This document shows, in pieces, positions 7,052 through 13,291 of a DNA stretch of 14,980 nucleotides. Under the pieces are notes generated by a model that did not search any database, was not told the origin of the DNA, and saw nothing but the letters and a program-made list of their open reading frames with translations. Source of the DNA: JARRJY01 sp037388705 (lineage in GTDB: Bacteria; Pseudomonadota; Gammaproteobacteria; UBA6429; Thiohalophilaceae); NCBI GenBank assembly GCA_037388705.1, contig JARRJY010000038.1, positions 1 through 14,980 on the forward strand, read 5' to 3'. Both the position numbers and the translations under genes were made by a program. Positions within the stretch are counted from its first letter, which is position 1; every line of letters starts with the position of its first letter.

Positions 7052-8400
7052 TCAAGCTTACGCATATACTTATCAAACACCATACATATATTTCTGATTA
7101 ATAACTTGCCGGATGGTGTTACCCTGATAATGTCTCCCATCTTGACAAGACCATCACTTGCCATTTCATTCATCTCATCAAGTTCAATAGTGAAATACTC
7201 ATCAAAGTTAATATTAAACTCATTACTAATCCTGGCTTTATCGAGTTCGAAATGACAGATTAACTGGGTTATTACTTCGCGACGCAACCTGTCGTCATCA
7301 TCCAGTACCACCCCACGAAAGACCGGAAACCGGTTATTATCGATAGCCTGGTAATATTCATCGATGGTCTTCAGGTTTTGACTGTAACAGTCCGCGACTT
7401 TACCAATGGAGGTAATACCAAAGGCGACCAGGTCACAATCTGCATGCGTGGAATAACCCTGGAAATTTCGGTACAGGGTTTTATTCTTCTGCGCCAGTGC
7501 CAGTTCGTCATCCGGCCTGGCAAAGTGATCCATACCGATATACTCATAACCTTCTGTAGTCAGTTTTTCGATACAGTGTTGCATGATGGAAAGCTTTTCA
7601 TCTGCCGATGGCAGATCAACTTCATTAATACGACGTTGCGGCTTAAACATCTCCGGCAAATGCGCATAATTAAAAACAGATAAACGATCCGGAGATAACG
7701 CCAGTATTTTATCCAGCGTTTCATCAAATGTTTCCACTGACTGGTGAGGTAAACCATAAATCAGGTCGAGACTAATAGAATGGAAACCACAATCCCTCGC
7801 CGCCTGGATAACTTCGCTGGTTTCCTCTTCACTTTGGATGCGGTTAACAGCTTTTTGCACTTCAGGATTAAAATCCTGTACGCCAAGGCTCATACGGTTA
7901 AAACCAATGGAACGTAATACGCTGATAGTTTCAGCAGTCGCTTCACGTGGGTCAATTTCTATAGAATACTCACCACTATCATCATCCAGCAAGGTAAAGT
8001 ATTGGCGGGTGCGCTCCATGAGTTCTCTCATCTGCTCGTGGTTGATAAAGGTTGGTGTACCGCCTCCCCAATGCAGTTGTTCAACTACCCTGCTGGTATC
8101 GAACAATTCAGACTGTAGAGCCATCTCTTTGTATACATGATCAAGATAAGGCTGGGCTTTACTACGATCCTTGGTGGCCACCTTACTGCAACCACAATAG
8201 AAACAAACGGTATCACAGAAAGGAATGTGGAAATAAAGTGATAACGGACTACCTGACTGGTTACTTTTTTCAATCTGTGCCTTGTAATCATCAATACCAA
8301 ACTCCTCAGTAAATTGTACTGCGGTAGGATAAGATGTGTAGCGAGGCCCAGACTTGTCATACTTACGAATCAAATCCGGATTAAAAATGATAGATGACAC
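7024..8400 (-). CDS. hemN: Oxygen-independent coproporphyrinogen III dehydrogenase HemN
   Basis: This cytoplasmic radical SAM enzyme decarboxylates coproporphyrinogen III to protoporphyrinogen IX for heme synthesis without oxygen. At 458 residues it matches E. coli HemN (457). The cluster motif HIPFCDTVCFYCGC places cysteines at 62, 66, 69 and 71, the positions known in E. coli HemN. GGGTP follows at 112-116, and the N-terminal KSGPRYTSYPTA is typical of true HemN, unlike HemW. The start is GTG (8398-8400), because an in-frame stop (TAA at 8407-8409) lies just upstream and the N-terminus matches the family from there. No clear ribosome-binding site is seen. An FNR-type operator and a -10 element lie upstream, indicating anaerobic induction. 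The 3' end overlaps the convergent GGDEF-EAL gene. Confidence 0.97.
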   Translation of the reverse strand: MSSIIFNPDLIRKYDKSGPRYTSYPTAVQFTEEFGIDDYKAQIEKSNQSGSPLSLYFHIPFCDTVCFYCGCSKVATKDRSKAQPYLDHVYKEMALQSELFDTSRVVEQLHWGGGTPTFINHEQMRELMERTRQYFTLLDDDSGEYSIEIDPREATAETISVLRSIGFNRMSLGVQDFNPEVQKAVNRIQSEEETSEVIQAARDCGFHSISLDLIYGLPHQSVETFDETLDKILALSPDRLSVFNYAHLPEMFKPQRRINEVDLPSADEKLSIMQHCIEKLTTEGYEYIGMDHFARPDDELALAQKNKTLYRNFQGYSTHADCDLVAFGITSIGKVADCYSQNLKTIDEYYQAIDNNRFPVFRGVVLDDDDRLRREVITQLICHFELDKARISNEFNINFDEYFTIELDEMNEMASDGLVKMGDIIRVTPSGKLLIRNICMVFDKYMRKLDQARFSKVI

Positions 8401-8428
8401 TATTAATTACCAGTTACTTAAAGCCATA

Positions 8429-8470
8429 ATTTTAGAGCAATGTTGTAAAAGTTCCATTGATCCTGATCAA
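8429..8470 (-). promoter_or_regulatory. FNR-type class II promoter of hemN
   Basis: TTGATCCTGATCAA at 8457-8470 is a perfect match to the FNR/ANR consensus TTGAT-N4-ATCAA. On the minus strand TAAAAT (8429-8434, 5 of 6 to the -10 consensus) puts the transcription start near 8422-8423. The centre of the operator is then at about -41, the position of class II FNR activation. The leader before the GTG start would be about 22 bases. FNR control of hemN fits an anaerobic heme enzyme. Confidence 0.8.
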
Positions 8471-8477
8471 AATCGGT

Positions 8478-8561
8478 TTATTCTTTGCCCGTATCAAGGC
8501 CTTTTCGGTGGATCTGGTTGATAAGGTCTTTACATGCTTCCATCGATGCTGGCCGTTTCAT
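8478..8561 (-). CDS. Possible 27-codon ORF between prmB and hemN
   Basis: An ATG at 8559-8561, 9 bases after the prmB stop, opens a 27-codon frame starting MKRPASMEACKDLINQ and ending GLDTGKE with a TAA stop. It is rich in charged residues, could form an amphipathic helix, and shows no signal peptide or membrane segment. The ribosome-binding site is poor (TGGA almost touching the ATG), so translation would rely on coupling to prmB. It ends just before the FNR operator of hemN. I do not recognise a family, and it may be a chance ORF. Confidence 0.3.
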   Translation of the reverse strand: MKRPASMEACKDLINQIHRKGLDTGKE

Positions 8562-8570
8562 TTCCAAAAT

Positions 8571-9476
8571 TTATCTACTCTTCTCGTTATTAAACTCTTC
8601 CTGGTATTCCATTAATTGATCATAATCTAACAGGAATACACCATGTCCACCGTATTCAAACTCCAGCCAGGTGAATGGAACCTGTGGAAAACGTTCCTGA
8701 AGTGCGACCTCACTATTGCCCACTTCGATAACCAGTATACCACCCGGTTGCAAAAAACGAGCAGCCTGTTGCAGCATTGGTATCACCAGGTCCAGACCCT
8801 GCTCGCCGGCAGTCAGCCCCATTTGAGGTTCATGACGGTATTCTTCAGGTAAGTCCGCCATATCTCTGGCATCGACATAAGGTGGATTACTAACGATTAA
8901 GTCATACTTTCTTGCCGGTAAATCAGAAAACAGGTCAGAATGATAGGCGGTAACCCTGCCGGCCACCTGGTGCATATCAATGTTCTTGTTGGCCACATCT
9001 AAAGCATCATGTGAGACATCGCTAATATCCACATGAAGATGGGGAAAATGACTGGCAATAGCGATTCCAATACAGCCACTACCAGTACATAAATCCAGTA
9101 CCTTATGTACCTTATTAATATCAATCCACGGCGCAAAGCCTTCCATGATCAGTTCAGAAATTGGTGAGCGTGGCACTAACACCCTTTCGTCCACATAAAA
9201 TGGCAGGCCCGCAAACCAGGCTTCATGGACCAGGTAAGCTGCCGGAATTTTTTTCTGAATGCGCTCATCAATTAATCCTTTGTAGTATTCAAGTTCAGCT
9301 TCAGAAAGTTCTTCATCCAGAACCTGTTCGGAAAAATCAGGTGAAATATGTCTCGCGTACGACATCAGATAGGCGGCTTCATCCAGCGCATTATCTGTAC
9401 CATGGCCAAAATATACCCCGGCATTTTCAAGTTGCTGTTCACCCCAGAGGATAAGTTCACGCATTGTCTGGCTCAT
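8571..9476 (-). CDS. prmB: Ribosomal protein uL3 glutamine methyltransferase PrmB
   Basis: PrmB methylates the side-chain amide of a glutamine in ribosomal protein L3, using S-adenosylmethionine. With the start used here it has 301 residues, close to the family length of about 310. The SAM-binding loop LDLCTGSGCIGIAIA spans residues 127-141, and the catalytic/substrate motif NPPY is at 197-200. The stretches FGHGTDNALDEAAYL and FYVDERVLVPRSPISELI separate PrmB from its relative PrmC. A longer frame is open to an ATG at 9524, but that would overlap mog and has no ribosome-binding site. The ATG at 9474-9476 leaves a 22-base gap after mog and fits the family N-terminus. Cotranscription with mog is likely. 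Confidence 0.95.
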   Translation of the reverse strand: MSQTMRELILWGEQQLENAGVYFGHGTDNALDEAAYLMSYARHISPDFSEQVLDEELSEAELEYYKGLIDERIQKKIPAAYLVHEAWFAGLPFYVDERVLVPRSPISELIMEGFAPWIDINKVHKVLDLCTGSGCIGIAIASHFPHLHVDISDVSHDALDVANKNIDMHQVAGRVTAYHSDLFSDLPARKYDLIVSNPPYVDARDMADLPEEYRHEPQMGLTAGEQGLDLVIPMLQQAARFLQPGGILVIEVGNSEVALQERFPQVPFTWLEFEYGGHGVFLLDYDQLMEYQEEFNNEKSR

Positions 9477-9498
9477 AATATAAAGAATCTTATCGCTA

Positions 9499-10068
9499 TT
9501 ATTTTTCAGCAGGTTTCCTGGCATGCTTGGGGCGGAAAGCAGTTACGAATTCATCATTGGTTTCTATGTAAGGACCATCAATTAAATCGACACAATAAGG
9601 CACAGCCGGAAACACCGCTTCAAGACATTCGGCAATCGCGCTAGGTTTGCCGGGCAGGTTGACGATCAGTGACTCACCGCGAATACCCGCAATCTGGCGT
9701 GACAAAATCGCGGTAGGAACAAACTTTAACGATACTGCACGCATTTGTTCACCGAAACCATCCAGAATTTTGTCACAGACAGCCTCGGTTGCTTCAGGTG
9801 TGATATCGCGCTTTGCCGGCCCAGTACCACCTGTGGTGACGACCAGGCAACACTTTTCTTCGTCACACAATTCTTTCAAGGTCGCTTCCACCTGGTCCTG
9901 TTCATCAGGAATTAATCGTGCAACCGCTTGCCACTCGTTCAATAACGCTTTATCCATCCATTCACTTATCGCCGGGCCACCCAGGTCCTCGTATTCACCA
10001 ATACTGGCACGATCAGAGACTGTCACTACACCAATACGAATTTTGTCACGTGATGATGCGTTCATCAT
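9499..10068 (-). CDS. mog: Molybdopterin adenylyltransferase MogA
   Basis: MogA adenylates molybdopterin, preparing it for molybdenum insertion by MoeA in molybdenum cofactor synthesis. The 189-residue protein follows E. coli MogA throughout: RIGVVTVSDRASIGEYEDLG near residues 11-30, RLIPDEQ near 51-57, the nucleotide-binding TTGGTGPAKRD at 78-88, FGEQMRAVSLKFVPTAILSR and the FRPKHAR ending. It is somewhat shorter than the E. coli protein near residues 150-165. Two adjacent ATGs (10063-10065 and 10066-10068) follow GAGG on the minus strand. The second is at the better distance from it, so the true N-terminus may be MNASS. Molybdoenzymes such as anaerobic reductases would agree with the FNR-controlled hemN nearby. 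prmB follows 22 bases downstream. Confidence 0.96.
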   Translation of the reverse strand: MMNASSRDKIRIGVVTVSDRASIGEYEDLGGPAISEWMDKALLNEWQAVARLIPDEQDQVEATLKELCDEEKCCLVVTTGGTGPAKRDITPEATEAVCDKILDGFGEQMRAVSLKFVPTAILSRQIAGIRGESLIVNLPGKPSAIAECLEAVFPAVPYCVDLIDGPYIETNDEFVTAFRPKHARKPAEK

Positions 10069-10089
10069 TTACCTCGCATAATTTACTAA

Positions 10090-10112
10090 CGGAAATTAAT
10101 CATAAATTTCCG
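10090..10112. repeat. Perfect 8-bp inverted repeat in the mog/memo divergent region
   Basis: CGGAAATT (10090-10097) and AATTTCCG (10105-10112) are perfect inverted arms with a 7-base spacer. It lies between the diverging mog and memo genes, 22 bases from the mog start. No T-run follows on either strand, so it does not look like a terminator. A protein-binding site is more likely. On the minus strand the spacer contains TATGAT, a possible mog -10. Confidence 0.45.
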
Positions 10113-10155
10113 AAAAACACTTGAACCAATGTTATCGTGATACTAAGTTCATAGT

Positions 10156-10950
10156 ATGAAAGAAAATATCAGACATCCTGCTGTCGCTGGCACCTTTTAT
10201 CCGGCAGATCCGAATGAACTCAAAACCATGGTCGATGAGTTCATCAGCAATGTCCCTGCCACAGAAGATACTTCTGTTCCACGTGCCATTATTGCGCCCC
10301 ATGCCGGTTACATATATTCCGGCCCGGTGGCAGCAACCGCCTACGCGCGTATTATACCTGCTCATAATAAATTCACACGTGTTGTATTACTTGGCCCCTC
10401 CCACCGTGTTCCATTTCGTGGCCTGGCAGCCAGCAGTGCCAGCCACTTTTCCACGCCGCTGGGATTAATTCCCCTCGATGTCTCGGGTATTAATGAAATT
10501 TGCCAGTTACCACAGGTACAGGTATTTGATCAGGCTCATCTCTACGAGCACAGCCTTGAAGTCCATTTGCCTTTCCTGCAAACAGTCATCGACAACTTCA
10601 GCCTGATTCCATTGGTGGTAGGAGACAGTAACCCGGAAGAAGTCTCGCAGGTTCTGGAACACTTTATTGACGATGAACATACCCTGATCGTTATCAGCTC
10701 GGATTTAAGTCATTACCATGACTATCACACTGCACAACAAATGGACCGCGCAACCTCGCAGGCCATTGAACACATGGATATCAATGCCATTGGTTATGAA
10801 GATGCCTGTGGTCGTGGACCGGTAAGCGGTTTGTTAACACTGGCCAGGCATCATCACTTCAAGGTCAAGACTGTTGATTTACGTAACTCTGGTGATACGG
10901 CGGGTCCCCGCGATCAGGTGGTTGGTTATGGTGCTTATGTTGTTCAATAA
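10156..10950 (+). CDS. amrB: Memo-family protein (AmmeMemoRadiSam system protein B)
   Basis: This 264-residue member of the Memo family is related in fold to the class III extradiol dioxygenases (LigB). The two-His-one-Cys metal site known from human MEMO1 appears intact: H49 in IIAPHAGYIYSG, H83 in LLGPSHR and C218 in EDACGRGP. Other typical stretches are RHPAVAGTFYPADP at the N-terminus, YEHSLEVHLPFLQ near 130-142 and SSDLSHYH near 181-188. The bacterial function is not established; a redox or metal-dependent reaction is plausible. The start at 10156 gives the expected N-terminus, but no clear ribosome-binding site is visible. The AMMECR1 gene begins 2 bases after its stop. The symbol follows common usage for system protein B. 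Confidence 0.94.
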   Translation: MKENIRHPAVAGTFYPADPNELKTMVDEFISNVPATEDTSVPRAIIAPHAGYIYSGPVAATAYARIIPAHNKFTRVVLLGPSHRVPFRGLAASSASHFSTPLGLIPLDVSGINEICQLPQVQVFDQAHLYEHSLEVHLPFLQTVIDNFSLIPLVVGDSNPEEVSQVLEHFIDDEHTLIVISSDLSHYHDYHTAQQMDRATSQAIEHMDINAIGYEDACGRGPVSGLLTLARHHHFKVKTVDLRNSGDTAGPRDQVVGYGAYVVQ

Positions 10951-10952
10951 CC

Positions 10953-11507
10953 ATGTTCAGTGACTCGCAAAAAGAGACTTTACTGAATCTGGCCAAAGCA
11001 TCCATCAAGCATGGTCTGGAGACCGGTAGTCCAAAGCCAGTTAATCTTAATGACTACGAGCCTGCACTTCGAGAGCAAGCTGCCTGTTTTGTCACCCTGC
11101 AAATCAACAATGAACTACGCGGCTGTATTGGCAGCCTGGAAGCCTATCGTCCACTGATAGAAGATGTTGCTGATAATGCATTTGCTGCCGCGTTTCGGGA
11201 TCCACGCTTCCCCAGGTTAGTTGATTCAGAATATGAACACCTGCATTACCATATTTCTGTGCTGGATAAACCGCAACCCATGAGTTTCAGTTCAGAACAG
11301 GAGCTATTACAACAAATCCGCCCTGGAATTGATGGGCTGGTATTACACGATAAATTTAATAAAGGTACATTTTTACCTTCTGTATGGGAAAGCTTGCCAG
11401 ATCCTGAAGACTTTCTGCGTCATCTCAAAATGAAAGCGGGACTATCACCCAGTTACTGGTCAGATACGATACAGGTTGAACGATATACTGTTGAGAATAT
11501 TGAATAG
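10953..11507 (+). CDS. amrA: AMMECR1-domain protein (AmmeMemoRadiSam system protein A)
   Basis: This 184-residue protein consists almost wholly of an AMMECR1 domain. The hallmark LRGCIGS is at residues 55-61, followed by AFAAAFRDPRFPRL near 76-89, the HISVLDKPQP strand, and GLVLHDKFNKGTFLPSVW near the C-terminal half. Length is normal for the bacterial family. Its function is unknown. In many bacteria and archaea it is encoded with Memo and a radical SAM protein. Here it starts 2 bases after memo, so the two are surely cotranscribed and probably translationally coupled. No radical SAM gene lies on either side. It converges with the STAS-like gene, leaving 51 bases that hold only a weak AGGG/CCCT hairpin (around 11535-11552) and no clear terminator. 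Confidence 0.94.
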   Translation: MFSDSQKETLLNLAKASIKHGLETGSPKPVNLNDYEPALREQAACFVTLQINNELRGCIGSLEAYRPLIEDVADNAFAAAFRDPRFPRLVDSEYEHLHYHISVLDKPQPMSFSSEQELLQQIRPGIDGLVLHDKFNKGTFLPSVWESLPDPEDFLRHLKMKAGLSPSYWSDTIQVERYTVENIE

Positions 11508-11558
11508 CATTATAAATGGTGAAAATGTGAAACAGGGTGTATTTCCCTTTATATAGGT

Positions 11559-11936
11559 TTAATTGTGTGGTTCTCTTCCAACCCAGTCGTTGGCATCATC
11601 CAGGTTGTCAAAAATTTTTACCTCCCAGGATGAGTCGCTAAAGAAAGCAGCAAATTTCTTTGCTACTTCATCCTTGCCAGATCCGATAACAATTGCATTT
11701 TTTACATTTTGCCTGGATTGCTCAGCAGCCTTATGTTGACATGCGAGAAGCGCAATTTCGTTATCAGTCATATCTACGCTTTGAATATCAAGAAAATCAA
11801 CTAACTTGTAGTTTATATTATCAAACCGTGGGTCTCCATAAACAGAGGTACTGGCATCAACAATCTCTTTCCCAGAAACCTTGCCATTATATTTCCAATA
11901 AATACCGTTGGGCTCCCATACCAGTTTGTATGACAT
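11559..11936 (-). CDS. SpoIIAA/STAS-like small protein of unknown function
   Basis: This 125-residue soluble protein has no signal peptide. Its pattern is that of small standalone SpoIIAA-like (STAS/SEC14-fold) proteins of gammaproteobacteria: an N-terminal beta hairpin (YKLVWEPNGIYWKYNGKVSG), a helix with YGDPRFD near residues 33-39, a central strand (KLVDFLDIQSVDMT), a hydrophobic strand (NAIVIGSG) and a final helix (NLDDANDWVG). No molecular role is known; such folds often bind partner proteins or lipids. It has a strong ribosome-binding site (AAGAAGGA, 7 bases before the ATG). It lies 117 bases downstream of fliA on the same strand. A weak sigma-28-like TAAA-N15-ATCGTTAT occurs in that gap but agrees at only half the -10 positions. 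Functional linkage to fliA is unproven. Confidence 0.75.
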   Translation of the reverse strand: MSYKLVWEPNGIYWKYNGKVSGKEIVDASTSVYGDPRFDNINYKLVDFLDIQSVDMTDNEIALLACQHKAAEQSRQNVKNAIVIGSGKDEVAKKFAAFFSDSSWEVKIFDNLDDANDWVGREPHN

Positions 11937-12053
11937 ATTAATTCCTTCTTACTTGTTATCAGGTACTGCAAATATAACGATATTTACTCTGACTGTTTTA
12001 CTGCTAAGGAAAAATAAATTGAACAATTTTAAGTGGGGGGAAAATTAAATAGT

Positions 12054-12791
12054 TTAATGAGCATCATCACTTCGGCTTGTCATACGTGCCTGTAAGCGAA
12101 TCACTGCCTGACTGTGTATCTGACTGACGCGGGATTCACTCACACCCATCACAGCACCAATTTCTCTAAGATTAAGCTCATCATCATAATAGAGAGCCAT
12201 TACCAGTCGCTCACGTTCCGGCAGGCTGGCAATCGCTTCTGTAACAATACGCTGCATATCCTCGCGCTGTAGACCATCAAGAATACCAGGGCCACCATCT
12301 GACATATTTTCCAGAATAGAATCATCACCGGTACCCATATCCTCAAAACTCATTACCTTATGGTAACTATTGTCCTGCAGAATTTTGTAGTAATCCTCCA
12401 GAGGCATATCAAGTGATTCTGCTATTTCGGTATCACGGGCATCTCGTCCCTGCTCGTGTTCAATTTCTCTAACCGCTTCAGCAACCATGCGTGCCTTACG
12501 GTGTACAGAGCGAGGTGCCCAGTCGTTTTTACGAATCTCATCCAGCATGGAACCACGAATTCGAATACCTGCATAGGTTTCAAAACTGGCACCCTGGTTT
12601 TTATCATAGTTACGTGATGCTTCAAGCAGGCCAATCATTCCGGCCTGGATTAGATCTTCAAGTTGAACACTAGCCGGGAGACGGTTAATCAAGTGGCAGG
12701 CAATACGTTTTACTAAGGGAGCATGTTGCTCCACCATGTCTTCATGATGTGCCGCAGATTGCGCAGAACGATATGATGCTACACCCGACAT
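12054..12791 (-). CDS. fliA: Flagellar sigma factor FliA (sigma-28)
   Basis: FliA directs RNA polymerase to late flagellar and chemotaxis genes and is held by the anti-sigma FlgM. The 245 residues contain sigma region 2 (about 20-90, with LEDLIQAGMIGLLEA and FETYAGIRIRGSMLDEIRK), region 3 (95-150, with DWAPRSVHRKAR) and region 4 (180-238, with LPERERLVMALYYDDELNL and the helix-turn-helix LREIGAVMGVSESRVSQIHS). The lack of region 1 and the RGSMLDEIR stretch are typical of FliA, not RpoD or RpoS. The ATG at 12789-12791 follows GAGG by about 8 bases. In most polarly flagellated gammaproteobacteria fliA follows flhF-fleN and precedes che genes; here none of these is present. A 45-codon ORF overlaps its start. 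Confidence 0.95.
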   Translation of the reverse strand: MSGVASYRSAQSAAHHEDMVEQHAPLVKRIACHLINRLPASVQLEDLIQAGMIGLLEASRNYDKNQGASFETYAGIRIRGSMLDEIRKNDWAPRSVHRKARMVAEAVREIEHEQGRDARDTEIAESLDMPLEDYYKILQDNSYHKVMSFEDMGTGDDSILENMSDGGPGILDGLQREDMQRIVTEAIASLPERERLVMALYYDDELNLREIGAVMGVSESRVSQIHSQAVIRLQARMTSRSDDAH

Positions 12792-12916
12792 TGCGTAGCC
12801 TCTTTGCAGGATGGATAAACCCGGGAAAATATTTTTCCGCAGAAGAATACGGAACAGTCCGCCAGCGTATTGATAATACCTTTTTCGTATTTGTCTGCTA
12901 AAGCTATTTGAGCCAT
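12779..12916 (-). CDS. Possible 45-codon upstream ORF overlapping the fliA start
   Basis: The ATG at 12914-12916 is preceded by AAGAAGG with a 5-base gap, one of the best ribosome-binding sites in the window. The frame encodes 45 residues beginning MAQIALADKYEKGIINTL and ending TQCRV, with four cysteines (21, 26, 37, 43). Its TAG stop (12779-12781) falls 13 bases inside fliA, so its translation would run through the fliA ribosome-binding site and start codon. It could be a translated leader that controls fliA, a small protein of its own, or a relic of a lost upstream gene. It does not resemble FleN or any family I know. Confidence 0.45.
   Translation of the reverse strand: MAQIALADKYEKGIINTLADCSVFFCGKIFSRVYPSCKEATQCRV
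12824..12854 (-). repeat. Overlapping alternative hairpins in the fliA leader
   Basis: On the minus strand TTCCG (12850-12854) can pair with CGGAA (12835-12839) across a 10-base loop. GGAAAA (12833-12838) can pair with TTTTCC (12824-12829) across a 3-base loop. The two stems share bases, so they exclude each other. They lie 33-63 bases before the fliA start and within the 45-codon ORF. Both stems are short and the second is AU-rich. Confidence 0.25.
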
Positions 12917-13291
12917 CGTTGCCTTCTTAAATCTGATATACAAAGTATCAATTACTGACGGTATCTTGATGAAGCAAGGAATATATCCATAATAGGCCAC
13001 AAGGACCACTTAATCCATCACAACATCCAGAAAGCAATCAACGACTTTTGCAATCTTTTCATAGACTTCTCGACCTTTGTTAGGCCATTTTCAGTCATAT
13101 TAGCTAATAATCTGGTACTAAACAAACTGCCCTTTCAATTTACTATATTTATCTTAGTATAAATTATAATTATCATAATTTATAAGAGAATCATCAAGCA
13201 GAACTTCATCATTAAAATACCATTATAAGTATGTCTATTATGCTTTTGATTTTCTAAATGGACCTCAGTTTACACCCCGGTTAAACAGGTA
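12917..13291. other. Gap between fliA leader ORF and orn, mostly AT-rich
   Basis: These 375 bases hold no convincing gene. From about 13100 to 13260 the DNA is strikingly AT-rich and contains the 10-bp inverted repeat noted separately. Nearer fliA, the minus strand carries GATAC-TTT-GTATA (around 12938-12950) just before the ribosome-binding site of the 45-codon ORF. A fliA promoter is expected in this interval, but I see no sigma-54 (GG-N10-GC) or sigma-70 pair good enough to name. GTTTA/TAAAC arms around 13268-13286, near the end of orn, lack a T-run and are a weak terminator candidate at best. Confidence 0.5.
13158..13184. repeat. Perfect 10-bp AT-only inverted repeat
   Basis: TATAAATTAT (13158-13167) and ATAATTTATA (13175-13184) are perfect inverted arms with a 7-base spacer. 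They stand 108 bases beyond the end of orn and about 240 bases upstream of the 45-codon ORF. The AT-only arms and lack of a following T-run argue against an intrinsic terminator. A binding site for a regulator or nucleoid protein is possible, as is chance in AT-rich DNA. Confidence 0.4.

Noticed and set aside
7378..8312. Plus-strand frames of 60-100 codons across hemN
   Set aside because: They lie antisense within a clearly coding radical SAM gene, have no ribosome-binding sites and show no family features.
8571..9524. Longer PrmB with a 16-residue extension starting at 9524
   Set aside because: It would overlap mog by 26 bases, lacks a ribosome-binding site and extends past the family N-terminus; the ATG at 9476 fits better.
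11508..11558. AGGG/CCCT hairpin between AMMECR1 and the STAS-like gene as a two-way terminator
   Set aside because: The stem has only 4 bp and no proper T-run follows on either strand.
11965..11995. Sigma-28 promoter for the STAS-like gene (TAAA-N15-ATCGTTAT on the minus strand)
   Set aside because: Only 4 of 8 bases of the -10 agree with GCCGATAA, too weak in AT-rich DNA to call.
13018..13125. A 35-codon minus-strand frame starting at TTG (13123-13125) after AAAGGG, with an internal ATG at 13098
   Set aside because: Rare start codon, no recognisable family and location in a non-genic gap; the Shine-Dalgarno-like run is the only support. It could be tested by conservation.
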